A stretch of DNA of 64,000 nucleotides from Lithospermum erythrorhizon (taxonomy: Eukaryota; Streptophyta; Magnoliopsida; Boraginales; Boraginaceae), in NCBI GenBank assembly GCA_019722365.1, contig JADFUC010002128.1, positions 124,001 through 188,000 on the forward strand, given 5' to 3'. The notes below the pieces were generated by a model. It saw only the letters and a program-made list of their open reading frames with translations, had not been told where the DNA came from and searched no databases. Below, piece by piece: positions 49,501 to 62,470 of the stretch (positions are counted from its first letter, which is position 1; each line of letters opens with the position of its first letter). Both the position numbers and the translations under genes were made by a program.

Positions 49501-50562
49501 ATTAGCGAGTTTCCCATGAAGACACATCTCCGTAATGACATCCTCAAAGTCTGGAGGCAATCTTGTTGCACACAAAATGGCGAAGCTCGCGTATCAGCCT
49601 TGATCGGTTGCATTTGCCACGGTTGCTTCAGCCGCACCAGCCAGTATGATGATGTCATTTGATTGACAATGTTGGCTTGGGGGCATCACACGGCTTTGAC
49701 AACGAAGCATTGATGGGCGCTTGTGTCGACTTTGCATCGTAGCCTTTGCTGACAACTTGGCGCCTTAGCGATCTGACGGCACGGTTTGATGAACTTGATG
49801 TTGGCTTCTTGAGTACGCTCGTTTGCTTGCCGCTGTTTTGGAACACATTGTTGTTGGAGGACCACGGTTTCCACGAAGTTTGCCTTGGTGAAGATGCTCG
49901 TTGTCGGCTTTCTCCTTTGTCCCGTTGGCGGCTTTATGCTTTTAGAGGCCCAGTTGGCTGTCGGTTCTCGTGTTGCCCAATCAAGCGGACAAAGGTGAGA
50001 GTCTTTCTTCACTTGTGTTCGGTTGTTCACATAATCATTCGAAGGAAATTTCTCAACAAACATTAGCCAAAACACTTCGTGAGTTTCGTGCCGTTAATGC
50101 GCGCCGATTACCTGATTTTAAAGACATGCACTTGATCCATAGCAGAGTTTGTTACCGATCATTTTGAAAACCTAGCCCTTCCCCACCATATTTCTTCTTA
50201 CGGCATCATCATTGCCATATTTCTCCTCTAAGGCATCCCAGGTAACTTGGCAGTTGTAGATAGTATACTAAATCAAGCAATTGAGTAGTCATTTGTTCGA
50301 GAGAATATAGCACCTACTTGAGTCTTGTTATCTTTATCAAACCTTTTTTAGTTCTTTTTCACACGTTTAGGAACAACCAAAGTAATAGAGGAGTAACCAT
50401 CGAGAGGCTAGATATTTGAGGGGGGCAGTTTCCGACCGCCGCATGAGTAGTATCAAAACGAGGTACATAAGCAGTTTTGGACCATCTTTTATAGTTGTTG
50501 CCATTCAAGGTTCGGTTTGAACGTAATGGGGCAATTTCGATTTGGAAGGCATGGTTATACAA
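46600..50562 (-). pseudogene. Copia gag-pol remnant of the 45-51 kb element
   Basis: Minus-strand motifs from 5' to 3': gag start at 50562 with IAPLRSNRTLNGNNYKRW; integrase near 48880-48750 with GGEYGSSTLREFCEENG then IIHETSAPYLPQQND; reverse transcriptase near 47700-47640 with KSKISIWFETST, a frameshifted version of KLxKSLYGLKQxP; and an RNase H end near 46720-46660 with DPFTKGLTRAK. Each is a recognised copia hallmark, but no long frame joins them. Confidence 0.75.
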
Positions 50563-50594
50563 GTTAAGCTTTCAAATTGCTTAGTTCAAAGATG

Positions 50595-51378
50595 TGCAGA
50601 TATAACCGAACGGTGTGTTGCGAAACAAAAAAAGCAGGCAAAGTTACCAACCCGGCGTATGCATTGGTATAAACCCTTGAAAGCTTAATCCGGCCGGGCG
50701 AGGTGGCAATCTACTAGACATTAGCTCCCGAGGTGCTGCGGTATTTGTGAGTCGCTCACGGCAAGCGGCTATGGAACCTACAACAATTCTCAACCAAGGA
50801 AAACAAGAAGCGAGCAATATGCACAGTGTTGTGAGAAAAAGTAAGAGGCGGTAGAAACAACGAAGTACTGAAAGGGGGGTGAAGCGAGAACTCGTCGACC
50901 TGAGTGGGATAGTGATAGAAGAGGTCGGATGTGCTCTGTTATAGGAGAAGGAAAATTTGGTTTTGAATTGAAGTTAAAAAACGTTTATAGCATCCCCAAT
51001 TGATGAATGCGTATGGTAGTGAATCTTTGTGTATTGATTGTGATGAATCTTTGTGTAACGGCTATTCAAATGAAATCGGATCGAAAAGAAATAAAGAAAT
51101 TTCAAGGTCTCTTTTGAAACCCATGAGTGCTCCACGCCCCAGACACGAACACCAAGCACGAACCTGAGAGCCAGACCGAGCCGAGCCTTGCCGGGCCGGG
51201 CGGTATTGTGGATTATTAGCGGGCTAGACTTATACCAAAGCCTTAGTCATTTGAACAAAAGCGATAAAGATTGGGTTATTTAAATAGAATTAAGTAAAGT
51301 TGCTTTCCAACAATGTGGAAAAAAAGCTAATGTCTTTTGAATTCACAGCATTCAAAATGATACTTTTTATTATGTCCA
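50595..51378 (-). repeat. 5' LTR (minus-strand element) of the 45-51 kb copia
   Basis: Partner of 45272-46035, about 784 bp, starting TGCAGATATAA and ending TATTATGTCCA as written on the + strand. The gag start lies 33 bases beyond its inner edge. Confidence 0.85.
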
Positions 51379-54269
51379 AGAATCCCAATCAAAGTCCGCT
51401 TGATTAATATTTTATAATTGTTTGGGCGTGCGCTATTCTGTGAGCTACATCTTAGACTAAATCAATGGTATTTTGGAATGAAGAAGTGTCTTTTATAAGC
51501 CAATAACAACTTTTTTTGGAGCTCTTTTTGGATAAGTTTTCCAAAACTCCTTAACTTTTTAATGAAAGGAGATGGGAGTGGTAGGGACATGGGAAAGTTT
51601 AGGAAAAGGGAAGTTATTGTAGAATGTTGTTTTAGTGATGTGGATGAAAGAGAAAAGTACATCCATTTGAAAAGTAACCTGATATGCTGTGATTTTTGAA
51701 GATATTTGATGATGTAAGATAGAAATAATGAAGAATATTTTCTTTTAAAATAATGGTTATTGGAATAGTGTAAGACCATTCTGATGGCATTGAAAAAATT
51801 GACAGTTTGGACCGTTGTATACGATTGATGAAACAAAAAATTTGTCGAGTGATTAAATGAGTTGAAAAATATACATGTTGAGATCTTTACTCATTTGGGC
51901 CTTAGTCGGCCTCACGGAGTGCCAGCGTCGGCGTCGACCACATTTCAAACATGTGAGGAATTCGGAATGAATGGATTAGGTAGCGTGGATAGTTTTTGGT
52001 GGTTGGTTTGATTTTTGGGATTTAGCATCTCGTCTCGATTATTTGATAATAAATTAAATTTTTCAATTTTTTTACCAAAAATTCACCAATTTTTTTCTCT
52101 ATAATCAAAACTTCTCTCATTCAATTTGGATATAAAAAAAATATTCATTTTCAATATAATTATTATATTATCCTTTAGTAAACTCTTGTTTTAATCTTTG
52201 TTATATTTTAGTAAAATGAATCACCAATAATAATGTTTCAATACTCAAAATTCGACTAATATTGGAATATGAGATAAAATTATTTACATAAAATTTATAA
52301 AAAATTGTTTTAAAATATCAAAAATAATTTATTTAAGTGTTAATTATTCTTATTTAATTATATAACATTAATTGTTATAATATTTAATCTACTTAAAAAT
52401 AAAAAATGATAAATAAAATTTATTAAATAAAATTGAATTGGGGTAAGGTGTTGAATTTTATTAAATAAGCGAATTTAATAGAATTGTAAAATTTGAATAG
52501 ATTGTTGAATTATTATGTGGAAGAGAAGATGATGTGGAGTGTTGGAAATTGAAAAAAAAAGTGTTGAATAAAAAAAGCAATTTATGGATAGGCTTAGAGT
52601 GGTAAGGATGTAACTGCTTTTCTCTAACAAATTTACTGATCAAGATTGCCTCTCTTTGACTTAATTTAAGTTTCACTCATTTTGAGCAATATGGGAGAAC
52701 ACTTTCTCTTAGAGGCTTTTATTGCATCCTTCCTTTGGTCCACACTTTGACACCATGAAAGTAATCCAAATTTTGTATTCATATCCATATATTCAAAAAA
52801 AATTCTGATTTACTTTTAACATTTGAATATTATGATTTTAACCTAGTATTCTACTTATGCAACTTCATATGTTTGAGAGAAATTATTTTGTCACCTCTAC
52901 TATGGCAACTTATTTGAAGGCTCGTGAGGAGAATCGATAATTTGATTTTACCTTATAGAAAAAATAACGACCGTTTCATTACATTTGTTGTACATATATA
53001 CATGAACAAATAAGTCATTTTTGTTACATTTATTTAACAATTAATGTCAACAAAATAATAAAATAATGTTATAATGATATTAATGGTAGTTCTATTCATT
53101 TATAACTACGGAGTAACAAATGCAGTACTATTTAAAAGTTAGTTGTTCGGTACATAATTCAAAACCCACATAAAACATAAACCCTTTGACCCACTTAAAT
53201 AAGGTAAGACATATAGATGAAAAGTCAAAGTATGTTCTAGTCTTAGCTAATCCTTGAACAAACTTAACTTGGACTAATAAAATTACATCTCAAAACCTAT
53301 TTGGCGTCTCGAAATTATGCTCAAATCATATTTGGTCGTGTCAAGTAAACATGTTTTGACATATCCGATGTTTGTCCAAAATCATTTCAAACCTCACTTA
53401 CATACATTAAATGTAAAAATCCGAGTCCCATTTGAGAGGTTAAGCAATTCTTTAAGTATTTTGCTTAAAGCATAAATATATTATTTTTCCTCCATTTTTT
53501 AGTTTCAACAAAAAAAATTTCAAAACCACCTGATCCAATGACTATAAATAGCATGATACTTATTTCAATTGTCAAATTTATTAAATAACTTATAATAGAG
53601 AAATTAATTTTCAAGAGGGTGTATAAAACATTTGACACCAATATGCTCAAAATTTTGGACATCTAAAATAATTGATTTGACATGTACAACGTTTGTTCAA
53701 AACCATTTTGAACCTCGCTAACACATTAAAAAATATTTTGTATTCCAAAGGCCCAGATGGGAAACTTGATATGCGTTGTACAAAATGTACCTCAGTCCAT
53801 TTTCAGGAGATAGTCAATATTTAAAACCTTTTATTTTAGTTACATTAGATAATTGTCATTCTCTCTCATAATTTAACAGCTCAATGCCTTCAAATGTCAC
53901 AACAGTCAAATATTCATAAAGTTTTTCACATTCTCTTTCATCTACATAACTTTCTAATCTCGAAAATTTTTGTATCAAATAATCTGGCTTAGTATTATAA
54001 TCTTGAAAATAACATCAATCATAGACCAGAATTACATTATATAGGCAATTGAAGTGTTATTAGATTATACATATGATCAACTTAAAAACATTCCCTAATT
54101 GTTCTTGTGTTAATGTTGTCTATATTCGAACTTCATGTCAAGAGGTCAGCTCTTTGAAAACTAATCCACTTCTTTTTTAAATGGTTTTTCTAGCCAAATA
54201 ATATTCAAAATTAATTTTTGTTCTCACTAATATTTTTTATTTTTCAAGGTATATAAATAAAAGCACAGG
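51379..54269. other. AT-rich intergenic DNA with diverged duplicated stretches
   Basis: No gene is supported. Frames at 51836-51462 and 52676-52461 are AT-rich and lack recognisable features. Two stretches at about 53330-53430 and 53670-53760 resemble each other (GACATRT, GTTTGTYCAAAA, CATTTYRAACCTC, CACATTAAA). Confidence 0.4.
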
Positions 54270-55304
54270 TTTATAGTAGATTTAATGTGATGACAGGAGG
54301 ATTCATACATCAGTTCTCAAAATAATGTAAATTAATCCTAACATAAAATACAAATGTATGAATCACGAGAGTGCTTACATTCTGTGAGCCAATTGAACCC
54401 CAAATCCCGTACTTAATTACTCTAGAAAGCCCTGAGATCCTCTCAATCTTTGTTCAATGTAGAAAAGATGTCTAGATTACTGAGAAGCAGACAAGACTTG
54501 GAGGCTTGCTAAATTTGAGGATGAAATGAGAGTGGAAGAAAAATCTTCCAATTCGCGAGGAGGAGGCGCTTTGCTTGAGGGGTGGAGGTTTTTTGCTGAT
54601 TCTAATGTCATGAAAAATTCAATCCTCTTAAATGAAGTCCCAAAATTCCACTTTCGTTAAGCTGACTCGTTAAGAAATCAGTTTAACAGTTAACCCAATT
54701 AGATTATAGACTCTAATTAAATAATGGAGTTACTAATTGGATATTCTGACATTTTAATTAGCTTATAGTCGATTAAAATCTTACAACGAGAATCCTTGTC
54801 GAATAACTTATCAAGTTATTCGCCGATCTCAATTGCTTAGTTAAGTTTAACAATTGATGTTCATCGACACATATGTTGACAAATATAAATATTGAAAATA
54901 CATTTCTCCCGATATACAATCTCGTTAAATTTTATTCATGAAATATTATTCGAATATCGTTGTATGTGTATTGTGACATGAAACAGGATAATAGTAAGTT
55001 GTATAATAATAATAAATTGACCCGTTGCAGTATTATAGGTCTAATGATAAGATCTAGCGTCCTTTCTGCCCTTAAGTATCATGAGGGCCAGCTGTGTACC
55101 ATCACTAAGGTGAACCACTAGTTCGATTAATCTGTTAACCAACCGGTAAATGAATTGATACCACGATTGTCGCAGCGGACACACAATGAAAAGGGAATCG
55201 ATTGTCGTTGATTTAAATATTTCGCATTTGCCGCGGGCGATTCTTTCTGATTCCTTTATCGTGCGATCTACTGATCGTAGGCTAACCATAAGAAGTGTGT
55301 CATG
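54270..55304 (-). repeat. 3' LTR (minus-strand element) of the 54-62 kb copia
   Basis: On the minus strand it starts TGTTTCATGACACACTTC, directly after the polypurine-like tract. It ends around 54270, where the family's usual AACA end is degenerate. It matches 61547-62470 and, in reverse, 12915-13682 and 21892-22993. Confidence 0.7.
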
Positions 55305-55329
55305 AAACACCCACAACTTTCTTTTTCAG

Positions 55330-58300
55330 TATGGGCGAATAAGCATTTATGCGTCCGTAAACGTCGGTACCAAGCGTGTAGAGAGATCTTACTTGTATAT
55401 CAGGCGGATAAATCCTCGATATGACATACATCGACATGTAGCGATTGACATATGCCGTTATAAATCGCATTGCTTAAGGCGAACGTTTGGTCATAGTCAA
55501 ATCTGAGGCTTATATAACACGGATAGTTATATATGTGCCAGTCTAAATTGTCGAACCTAAAATTCTAAACAAATATCATGGGACCATGATACATATCTTC
55601 ATGGTCGTTTAAATTAAATGCAGAACTCCCTAGTCACCCGGACGTGACCCAGTAGTGATCTAGTCCTGCGGGCTAAGGTGATCAATCTTGATCACTAATC
55701 AAAAGCTTACCATGTTAGTCTTATAATACTTGTCGCCACTATTATCAATGTCGACGAGGCATTTTTGGTATCATGTTTAGGCTTGAAGAGGTATAATCAA
55801 CAATTCATGTTGCCTCTCTAGAAAACATAGACTAACCCAGGGATTTTAACTTTTCACTCTCGAGGATACAATACATGTATATTATATGTAAATTTAAACA
55901 TATAGGCAGTAGACAAATATGCTCGAGATATAAGAAGCCAGCGATATTGAATGTTGTTCGCGTAACACAATAGTACATCACAGATCCGCCAACTTCTTGC
56001 GACATACGTCTGAATCTATGTTAAGCTGCGTACTCATCGTACTTTGCACGATTTAGTGGTTTAGTAGAAGTCGACAGTCAACTTTCATTCTTCACTTCAC
56101 ATTACTTTGATGTCGCCTCTATTAAAAGCGTATCTCTAATTAGGTGATACTTTAAAGATGCGATGCTTGGATTTGTGATGTGCTCGGGGTTCTTTAGCTT
56201 GAATATAAGCGATATTGTCTAAAATGGCAACCCAGTCCTCGATACTGGTCTTACACGAAGCTCGATCACGAATTCTTAATCCAGCATGTAACTGGCGGCT
56301 TGACCCGGCTGCGATATCTTCAGTGCGTGGTAGAATCGGCAGGTACTCTGCTTGAACTCCTCCTAGATACTCTCGCCACCGTTGAGACAAAATACATGGG
56401 GCCCAGGAGCATTAGTAAGTCTCTGTCGATCACAGCGCGCCGGTGTGCGGTGAATACTAATAACTTCATCGTCTCCGCATGCTACCAGCTATCTTTAGTT
56501 CTTACCACGGATGCTTGGATGCACTTCAACTCTAATCCGATGGTTCTCTTTGGATGTAACGGTATCTTTGGTTATGCTGGTGCATAAGACAGTGGTGTAG
56601 TCGTAACATGGCGTCATGATGGATCCTATAGCCGGCGTAAAGATGCGTCCTTGTTTGTTCATCTCGGCGCTAGTAGTATAGGACAACGTGCTCTGTGAGT
56701 TGAACTCCATGTCTCATGGGGAGTGCCCTTCTTGGAATTACTCGTATTGAACCTTTGCGTGCACTTATTCACATGGGTATCGACAAAGTCAATCGGCCTT
56801 ACGGCCCGATCTAAATGAATCTTTATTCAGTATATATTGTCTTCGCGAAGTCGGCCCGTTAAGAAAGCATTCTGGCGTAATCCTTATTTGAGTTTGAAAG
56901 CGCTTTCTACGTTGTTTCAATGATAAGTATATCATCGATATCTGGGAGCTATGAATGATCATGTCCAACACCTTAGCATATACACAAGAGATTCTTCGTT
57001 CTTGATGAAACCAAAATCTTTAATTGTTAAATCAAGCGTAGATTCCAAGCTAGGATACTGCTTAAGACCATAAATGGACCTTTACTGACTTAAGTACGCT
57101 GCTTAGGTCCTTTAGGACATGTAAAGCTGGATGTTGCTACATATACATCCTCATCTAAATTTCCATTCGGGAAGGCGGTGCTTTACATCCATTTGCCATA
57201 TTTCATAGTCATGAAATGCGTGATAGCTAAGATTATCCGGATGGATTTAAGCGTAGCCAGCGAGTAGGTTTTCGTCATAGTCTGTGATGACATTTAGAAA
57301 CCTTTATCGTGTTTCTTCTTAAATGCCCATTTCATTCGATAGTGAACCCCATTTGGTAAATCCGCTGAACACCGTACGCGTTACGTTACGTGAGAATCCG
57401 TCACCAGTTAAAGGCCATTTGCCATTTATGACATCCTTGCTGTTGCTCGCTTCTTTATAGAAATTAGGGGTGAATCCTTTCAATGATGAAGAGCCGCGTA
57501 CGGCGCTCACAGTTCGTGAAAACCGATCTGTTGGATCTCACAAGGGTTGGTTATTTCCGCCAACTTCTTATGGATCGAAATTTGTGGATAACTACATGAA
57601 AGAGGTGCCAATTCTTGTGGTGGGATGTACGCATTAGATGCATCGACATTGACATATCAGCTTGAGCTTTGTCAAGATGAACACATTATACAGTCTTACG
57701 AGCAGATATTCACTTTTCAAGAACAACAAAATCTTACTTGATGAAGATTTTATTCTCATGGAATAAGGTTGAAAGTAATGACTTTCAACTTCATTTTCCT
57801 TTGGATATCCTATGAAATAGCATTATCGGATTTAGGCATAAGTTTATCCTTTGTTAATCTCTTGCTCAGCTTATGACCAATCTGAACCCAACTTGGGAAT
57901 CTTCCCAAACCCACAGGTTCGTAGGGGGTTTTCTCTTGACTTTTGTTGGACATCTGTTTTAAGGTAAGTCGCTTAAGATGCATATCCCAGAGAATTAAGC
58001 GGTAGATCGGATAGGCTCATCATAGGCCGAACCCATGCTCGAAGAGGTTAGATTTCTCCTTTGGACATGCCCGTTATGTTGTGGCGTTCTGCCGGAGTAG
58101 GTTGTGAAACGATACCGCACTCTACAGATGAGTATTGAACTAGTGACTCAAATATTCTCACACTCTATCGGGCCAGGAGAATCTTTGTTATGCTTGTTCA
58201 ATTGGTTTTGTCTTCATTTTGGAACTCCTTGAATTTCTCAAAGGACTTCGTCATTTGTGTACCGCCAGGATACAAACCGTATCTCTGTATGTCGTGATAC

Positions 58301-59807
58301 AATGTAATGAAGTAGTTATAACCTCCTTTTACTTGAGATGTGTTCATTGGCCCATATACATCGAATGTATGATCCCAGTAAATCACTTGCCGCTTTCATT
58401 GAATCCCGATTGAAGAATTTGATTTAGTCATTTACCCAATGGTCGCAGCTTTATCGTATGATTCATAATCGAAACACTACAGTATCCCTTGGGAGTGGAG
58501 TTTCTTGATTCGGTTACCGTTAATATGACCCCGATCTGCAATGCCATAGGTATATACGGTTTTAAGTCATTAAACGAAATCCGTTTTAAGTTTATGTTAT
58601 ATGACTCGATAAGCCATTATACAAAAGCGAATAGACCATTTTGAAGGGAGGCGGTACGGAATACTACCCCATTCACGGTGATCCTAAATTCATGGGATCT
58701 ATTAGAAATGAAGCAATGCATTAAGCAGAAAACGAAATAATATTCACGCAGAATTGCGAGGTACAAGTAAACAGAGATAAGTTCAAAACAAGGCCCGTGA
58801 GCAAATTTAAAGTGATGCAGTCCCTCTTTACTTGAGGGCATGACCTTAGCGCCATTCCCCACCGTAGATCCTCTCCCTCTTTTCCAAGTCTGTACTTGAC
58901 TTGAGTTCACATATTATGATAAATATGAAACCCCTTGACAGGTGTCTTTGCGCTTATGAAGTAAATTAAGAAGTTGTAAAAACTGATAGCATGTCTGTAG
59001 GTTGGTAGAATGGGTGAGACCATTCTTCCTATCATCTGTGAACTTCCTGTGAGTGGAGCTTCCGGTGACCTAGGTTCCCTTGATAATGACATTTGTCATC
59101 CCTTTTAGTGTTTCCATTCGGCCAACTGAAGTTCATAGAACCCAGCAGCTTTCTTTGGTAAACTTCTTCTTGAATTTTTTTCTTGTTTTGGACCACCAAA
59201 GCGGAAGGACTAAGTTTGATCTTACCGAATTGATCTCGGCATTAGTGATCATCTTCCATAGATTCGTTTAGAGATAACTCATTTGTGCATATTGAGTCAT
59301 GACAAAGCGGAAAGAGGTATGTGGAAAGACGAGTAAAGAGATCAACGGCCGGCTCTCCGAGAGATGCTTTGGTGCCCCGAGGCGTTAAGTCGATCGACCA
59401 AGCCAATCATTTTAATGATATGAGAGACTGCGACTGTCATTCCCCGACTAGCATCACGAGAACACAGACCGTGTCATATCTTCCCGAATAATTCTCGAGT
59501 TGTAGGTATATATGTCATATCTTTGCCACCTTTTATTGAATTTGGAGCGAAGGTTCGTATGTGGCTAGCATGAGACATTGGACATCAGCGTGTCAGGACT
59601 TGTGCTTCTTGTGGGATCCTTTTCGATGGAGGCACAATCATTAGGTTTCGGAGAACCTTCTTTATTCGTCACGTATTCGGTTCTCTCTTTACAACTGAGA
59701 ATAATTCTCAAATTTCGAGACCACTCGTCGAAGTTCGAGTTATTCAGCTTGCACTTTTCAAGTGTTGAGCGAAGCGAGTTTTTATGAGTAGTAGTAGCGG
59801 TAGCCAT
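55330..59807 (-). pseudogene. Copia gag-pol remnant of the 54-62 kb element
   Basis: Minus strand, 5' to 3': gag from the ATG at 59807 with SLRSTLEKCKLNNSNFDEW and NLRIILSCKE; integrase core near 58360-58200 with FDVYGPMNTSQVKGGYNYF and FEKFKEFQNE; reverse transcriptase near 57025-56990 with TIKDFGFIKNEES and the active-site DIDDILII near 56920 (normally YVDDIL); then AIGSIM near 56640; and RNase H near 56220-56160 with QAKEPRAHHKSKH. The order and motifs place it in the Tork-like part of copia. Many single-base frameshifts; no long frame survives. Confidence 0.8.
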
Positions 59808-61546
59808 TAAAATTCTACAAGAATAAGTAAATAAGGATACTTGAAGTCGATGTATAAATGCTAAACACTTACAAATAAATTGTAAAGTAAATACTAATCT
59901 TTCGTCTCACGAAATATATTGATATCGAAGACCTATTATACTTAAATCCAAGCGGCAACCATACATTTGAATTCAGTATAATAGTAGGTTATAACAATTA
60001 TGTAAAAACTACATAACTCTTGTATTAAGTTAATATTAGATGCTCTACCCACGACTTTTGTGCTCAGACAAACGGTTAAGCATACCAGTGTAAGCAAAAA
60101 TGCTTGGAATGGTCATAAAGCGCGCGTTAGTAAAATCACTTCAATATTGTCTATCAAGGTACAAAAGCGTAACGCACGCGTCCCGCGTTATTGTCGGATA
60201 ATAATGCGGCGATTTGACTTCACAAGTAGCGTCGTTGCTTAAATTTTAAATTGGTGGTCATATTACTTTACTTTTATTTTACCATGAAATTGTAGCACAT
60301 AGCAAGCATATGTACGCTTTATGAAAAATAAAACAAATATATGCATATTCTGAAAGTGTAATTATATGACCACAATACCATTTTCAAAACTTGGCTATGT
60401 TCTTGCTTACGGCCTAGGAATCTCTCGACCGAGCTCTGATGCTGAATTCTGATTCAAATGTCTAATCGGCTTAGGCGGCCTTTGGCAGGAGAAAGCAAAG
60501 AAAATTAAATAAAATAAAATAATATGACTCGGCAATTATTATCTGTGTCTGATACATGACAGGAAAAATATATAGATATTCGATACACCTCCATTCCATT
60601 TCCATAACAATATATATGGGCAAAACATTAAAAAAATAAATACTTAATGTCACGCCATATTAAATGAAATGAAAATAATTATTGGTGACTAATTAATTAC
60701 CCATTCACAATTAGTATCAATTAATATATAAATTTGAATTTAAATATATTCACACACATGATTAATGATAATTACAATAATTACCAACCTCTTAAATTAT
60801 GGAATAATTACTTACAAATGATGCTCAAATTTAAAATTTAAAAATATCTTGAAATATTTTCAAAAATTATCAATTAATGAAATAATTTTGAAAGGGAAAT
60901 ATAAATCAAATTTAATAATAAATTCAAGATATATATTCAATCATCTTAATAAAATTTATGATTAACATTTAAAACCGAAATTAATAATTACCAATAAATT
61001 TAAAACCAAAAATAATTACATTACATTTAGGATTTCTAAGCGGACGACGAACTTCAACGACCAAAAGCAGCGCCTCCGGCCTACTAAGAATGACATGCGC
61101 CGTCAAAACACTTCTAGTTTTCGATTAAACCCAAAACAATCCGGAAAATTCAGCAGTTTTTTGGGTATAAAAAATTCAAAATTCTGAAAAAAAACTGACA
61201 TGAACCTCAAGGGTCAAGAACACATATTGTTAAGCAATTTTACGAAATTTCTAAACTCACTTGTCGAAAATGATTCTTTTTCTCAAATTAAAAATGCAAA
61301 ATTAATCAATTTTTAATCTCTTTCATTTCTAAAATAATTAAATAAACTTCAAATCATCAAAATGAATACATGAAGTGATGATTCTGGGCATGTGAAACAT
61401 ATATATAAAAATAGGTTGATTTTTTTCTATTATATATTCATCAATTAGAGAATATATAACCATTGAAATAATCAAAATTAACTAACAACTATCGACACAC
61501 AGTGAACTGATAAAATACATTAAACTTGGTAGGCTTTGAAGCCCTT

Positions 61547-62470
61547 TGTTAGAATCTAATTAATAATTTTAATCGTGATGAACTTGATTCGCTGTCCGGA
61601 TTCGAAACCTAATGTAAATTAATCTAAACATAAAAATACAAATGTATGAATCTGAGAATTGCACATTCTGGCCCAGGCAGGTGAACCCCGAATCCCATGT
61701 ACCTCATTAACCAGATCTCTCAATGTATTCGACACCGAAAAGATGTCCTCTAGATTACCTTGAAACGAACAAAGAACTTGAACTTGCTAGAATTTAGCGA
61801 GGATGAAATGAAATTGGAAGAAAAATCTTCAATTCACCAAGGAAGGAGAGCGGCTTTGGCGGGGGGTGGAGGTTTTTGTGATTAATATCTTTGAAAAAAC
61901 CTAATCCCCTCTTAAATGCAGGTCTGAGAATTCGCTCGTTAAACCTTTCGTTAAAAAATCAGTTTAACTGGATTACAACTTAATTGAGCCGTTATGAGCC
62001 TCTGGTAAATGACAAAATTTTACTAGTGAGTTATTCTGTTATTAACTAACAGAATCAGATAAATACTAGCAATCATCGAATAACTTATCAAGTTATATTT
62101 GATATTCGATTAGCAATTGATTAAACTGAGTTTAACGATTGATTCATCAACACATATATTTGACAAAATATATAAATATTGAAAATACATTCTCGATATA
62201 CAAGTCTCGTTTAATTTCATTCATGAAATATTATTGAATATGTCATTGTATGTAGTGACATACAGGCATCTGATAATGAAATTGTATAATGTATTATTCT
62301 ATTATTATAACGATTAATATGATAAGATCTAGCGATATTCGCCTTGTAAATTATCGCGGAGCCAGCTGTGTATACCATCTTGGTGAGCGCTCAGTTCCGG
62401 TAATCCCCATGAACTGCTTGGCCGGTATGATTGATGCAGACGCAATGAAGAATCGATTCGTTGATTCCCC
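61547..62470 (-). repeat. 5' LTR (minus-strand element) of the 54-62 kb copia, outer end truncated
   Basis: On the + strand it begins TGTTAGAATCTAAT and follows the family through CAAATGTATGAATC, GGAAGAAAAATCTTC, ATAACTTATCAAGTTAT, AATATTGAAAATACAT and GATAAGATCTAGCG to GAATCGATTCGTTGATT. Similarity to the 54-55 kb LTR then stops about 100 bases before the expected outer end. Confidence 0.7.

Larger units (their letters stand above)
45272..51378 (-). mobile_element. Ty1/copia LTR retrotransposon, minus strand
   Basis: Direct repeats of about 770 bp flank copia-type coding remnants read on the minus strand. From right to left these are gag, integrase, reverse transcriptase and RNase H, the copia order (integrase before reverse transcriptase). 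Flanking pentamers AGATA and AGAAT are similar but not identical. No canonical tRNA-Met priming site is seen next to the upper LTR. Coding sequence is riddled with frameshifts. Confidence 0.8.
54270..62470 (-). mobile_element. Ty1/copia LTR retrotransposon, minus strand, about 8.2 kb
   Basis: LTRs of one family at 54270-55304 and 61547-62470 flank gag, integrase, reverse transcriptase and RNase H remnants read on the minus strand. A degenerate tRNA-Met priming site lies next to the right LTR (61533-61545, GGCTTTGAAGCCC against the expected GGCTCTGATACCA). A polypurine-like tract lies next to the left LTR (AAAGTTGTGGG, minus strand, at about 55305-55315). The 1.7-kb stretch between the priming site and gag is unusually long and AT-rich, so it may hold a further insertion. 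Another GCTCTGAT at 60434 is an alternative priming site. Confidence 0.7.

Noticed and set aside
49686..50075. Overlapping open frames of 106 and 129 aa on both strands
   Set aside because: They lie in the gag-to-integrase part of the copia element; neither has a domain, and the region is frameshifted.
60446..61546. Treating this stretch as part of a 2-kb LTR
   Set aside because: The other three LTR copies end at the equivalent of 61547, and no matching sequence lies left of 54270.
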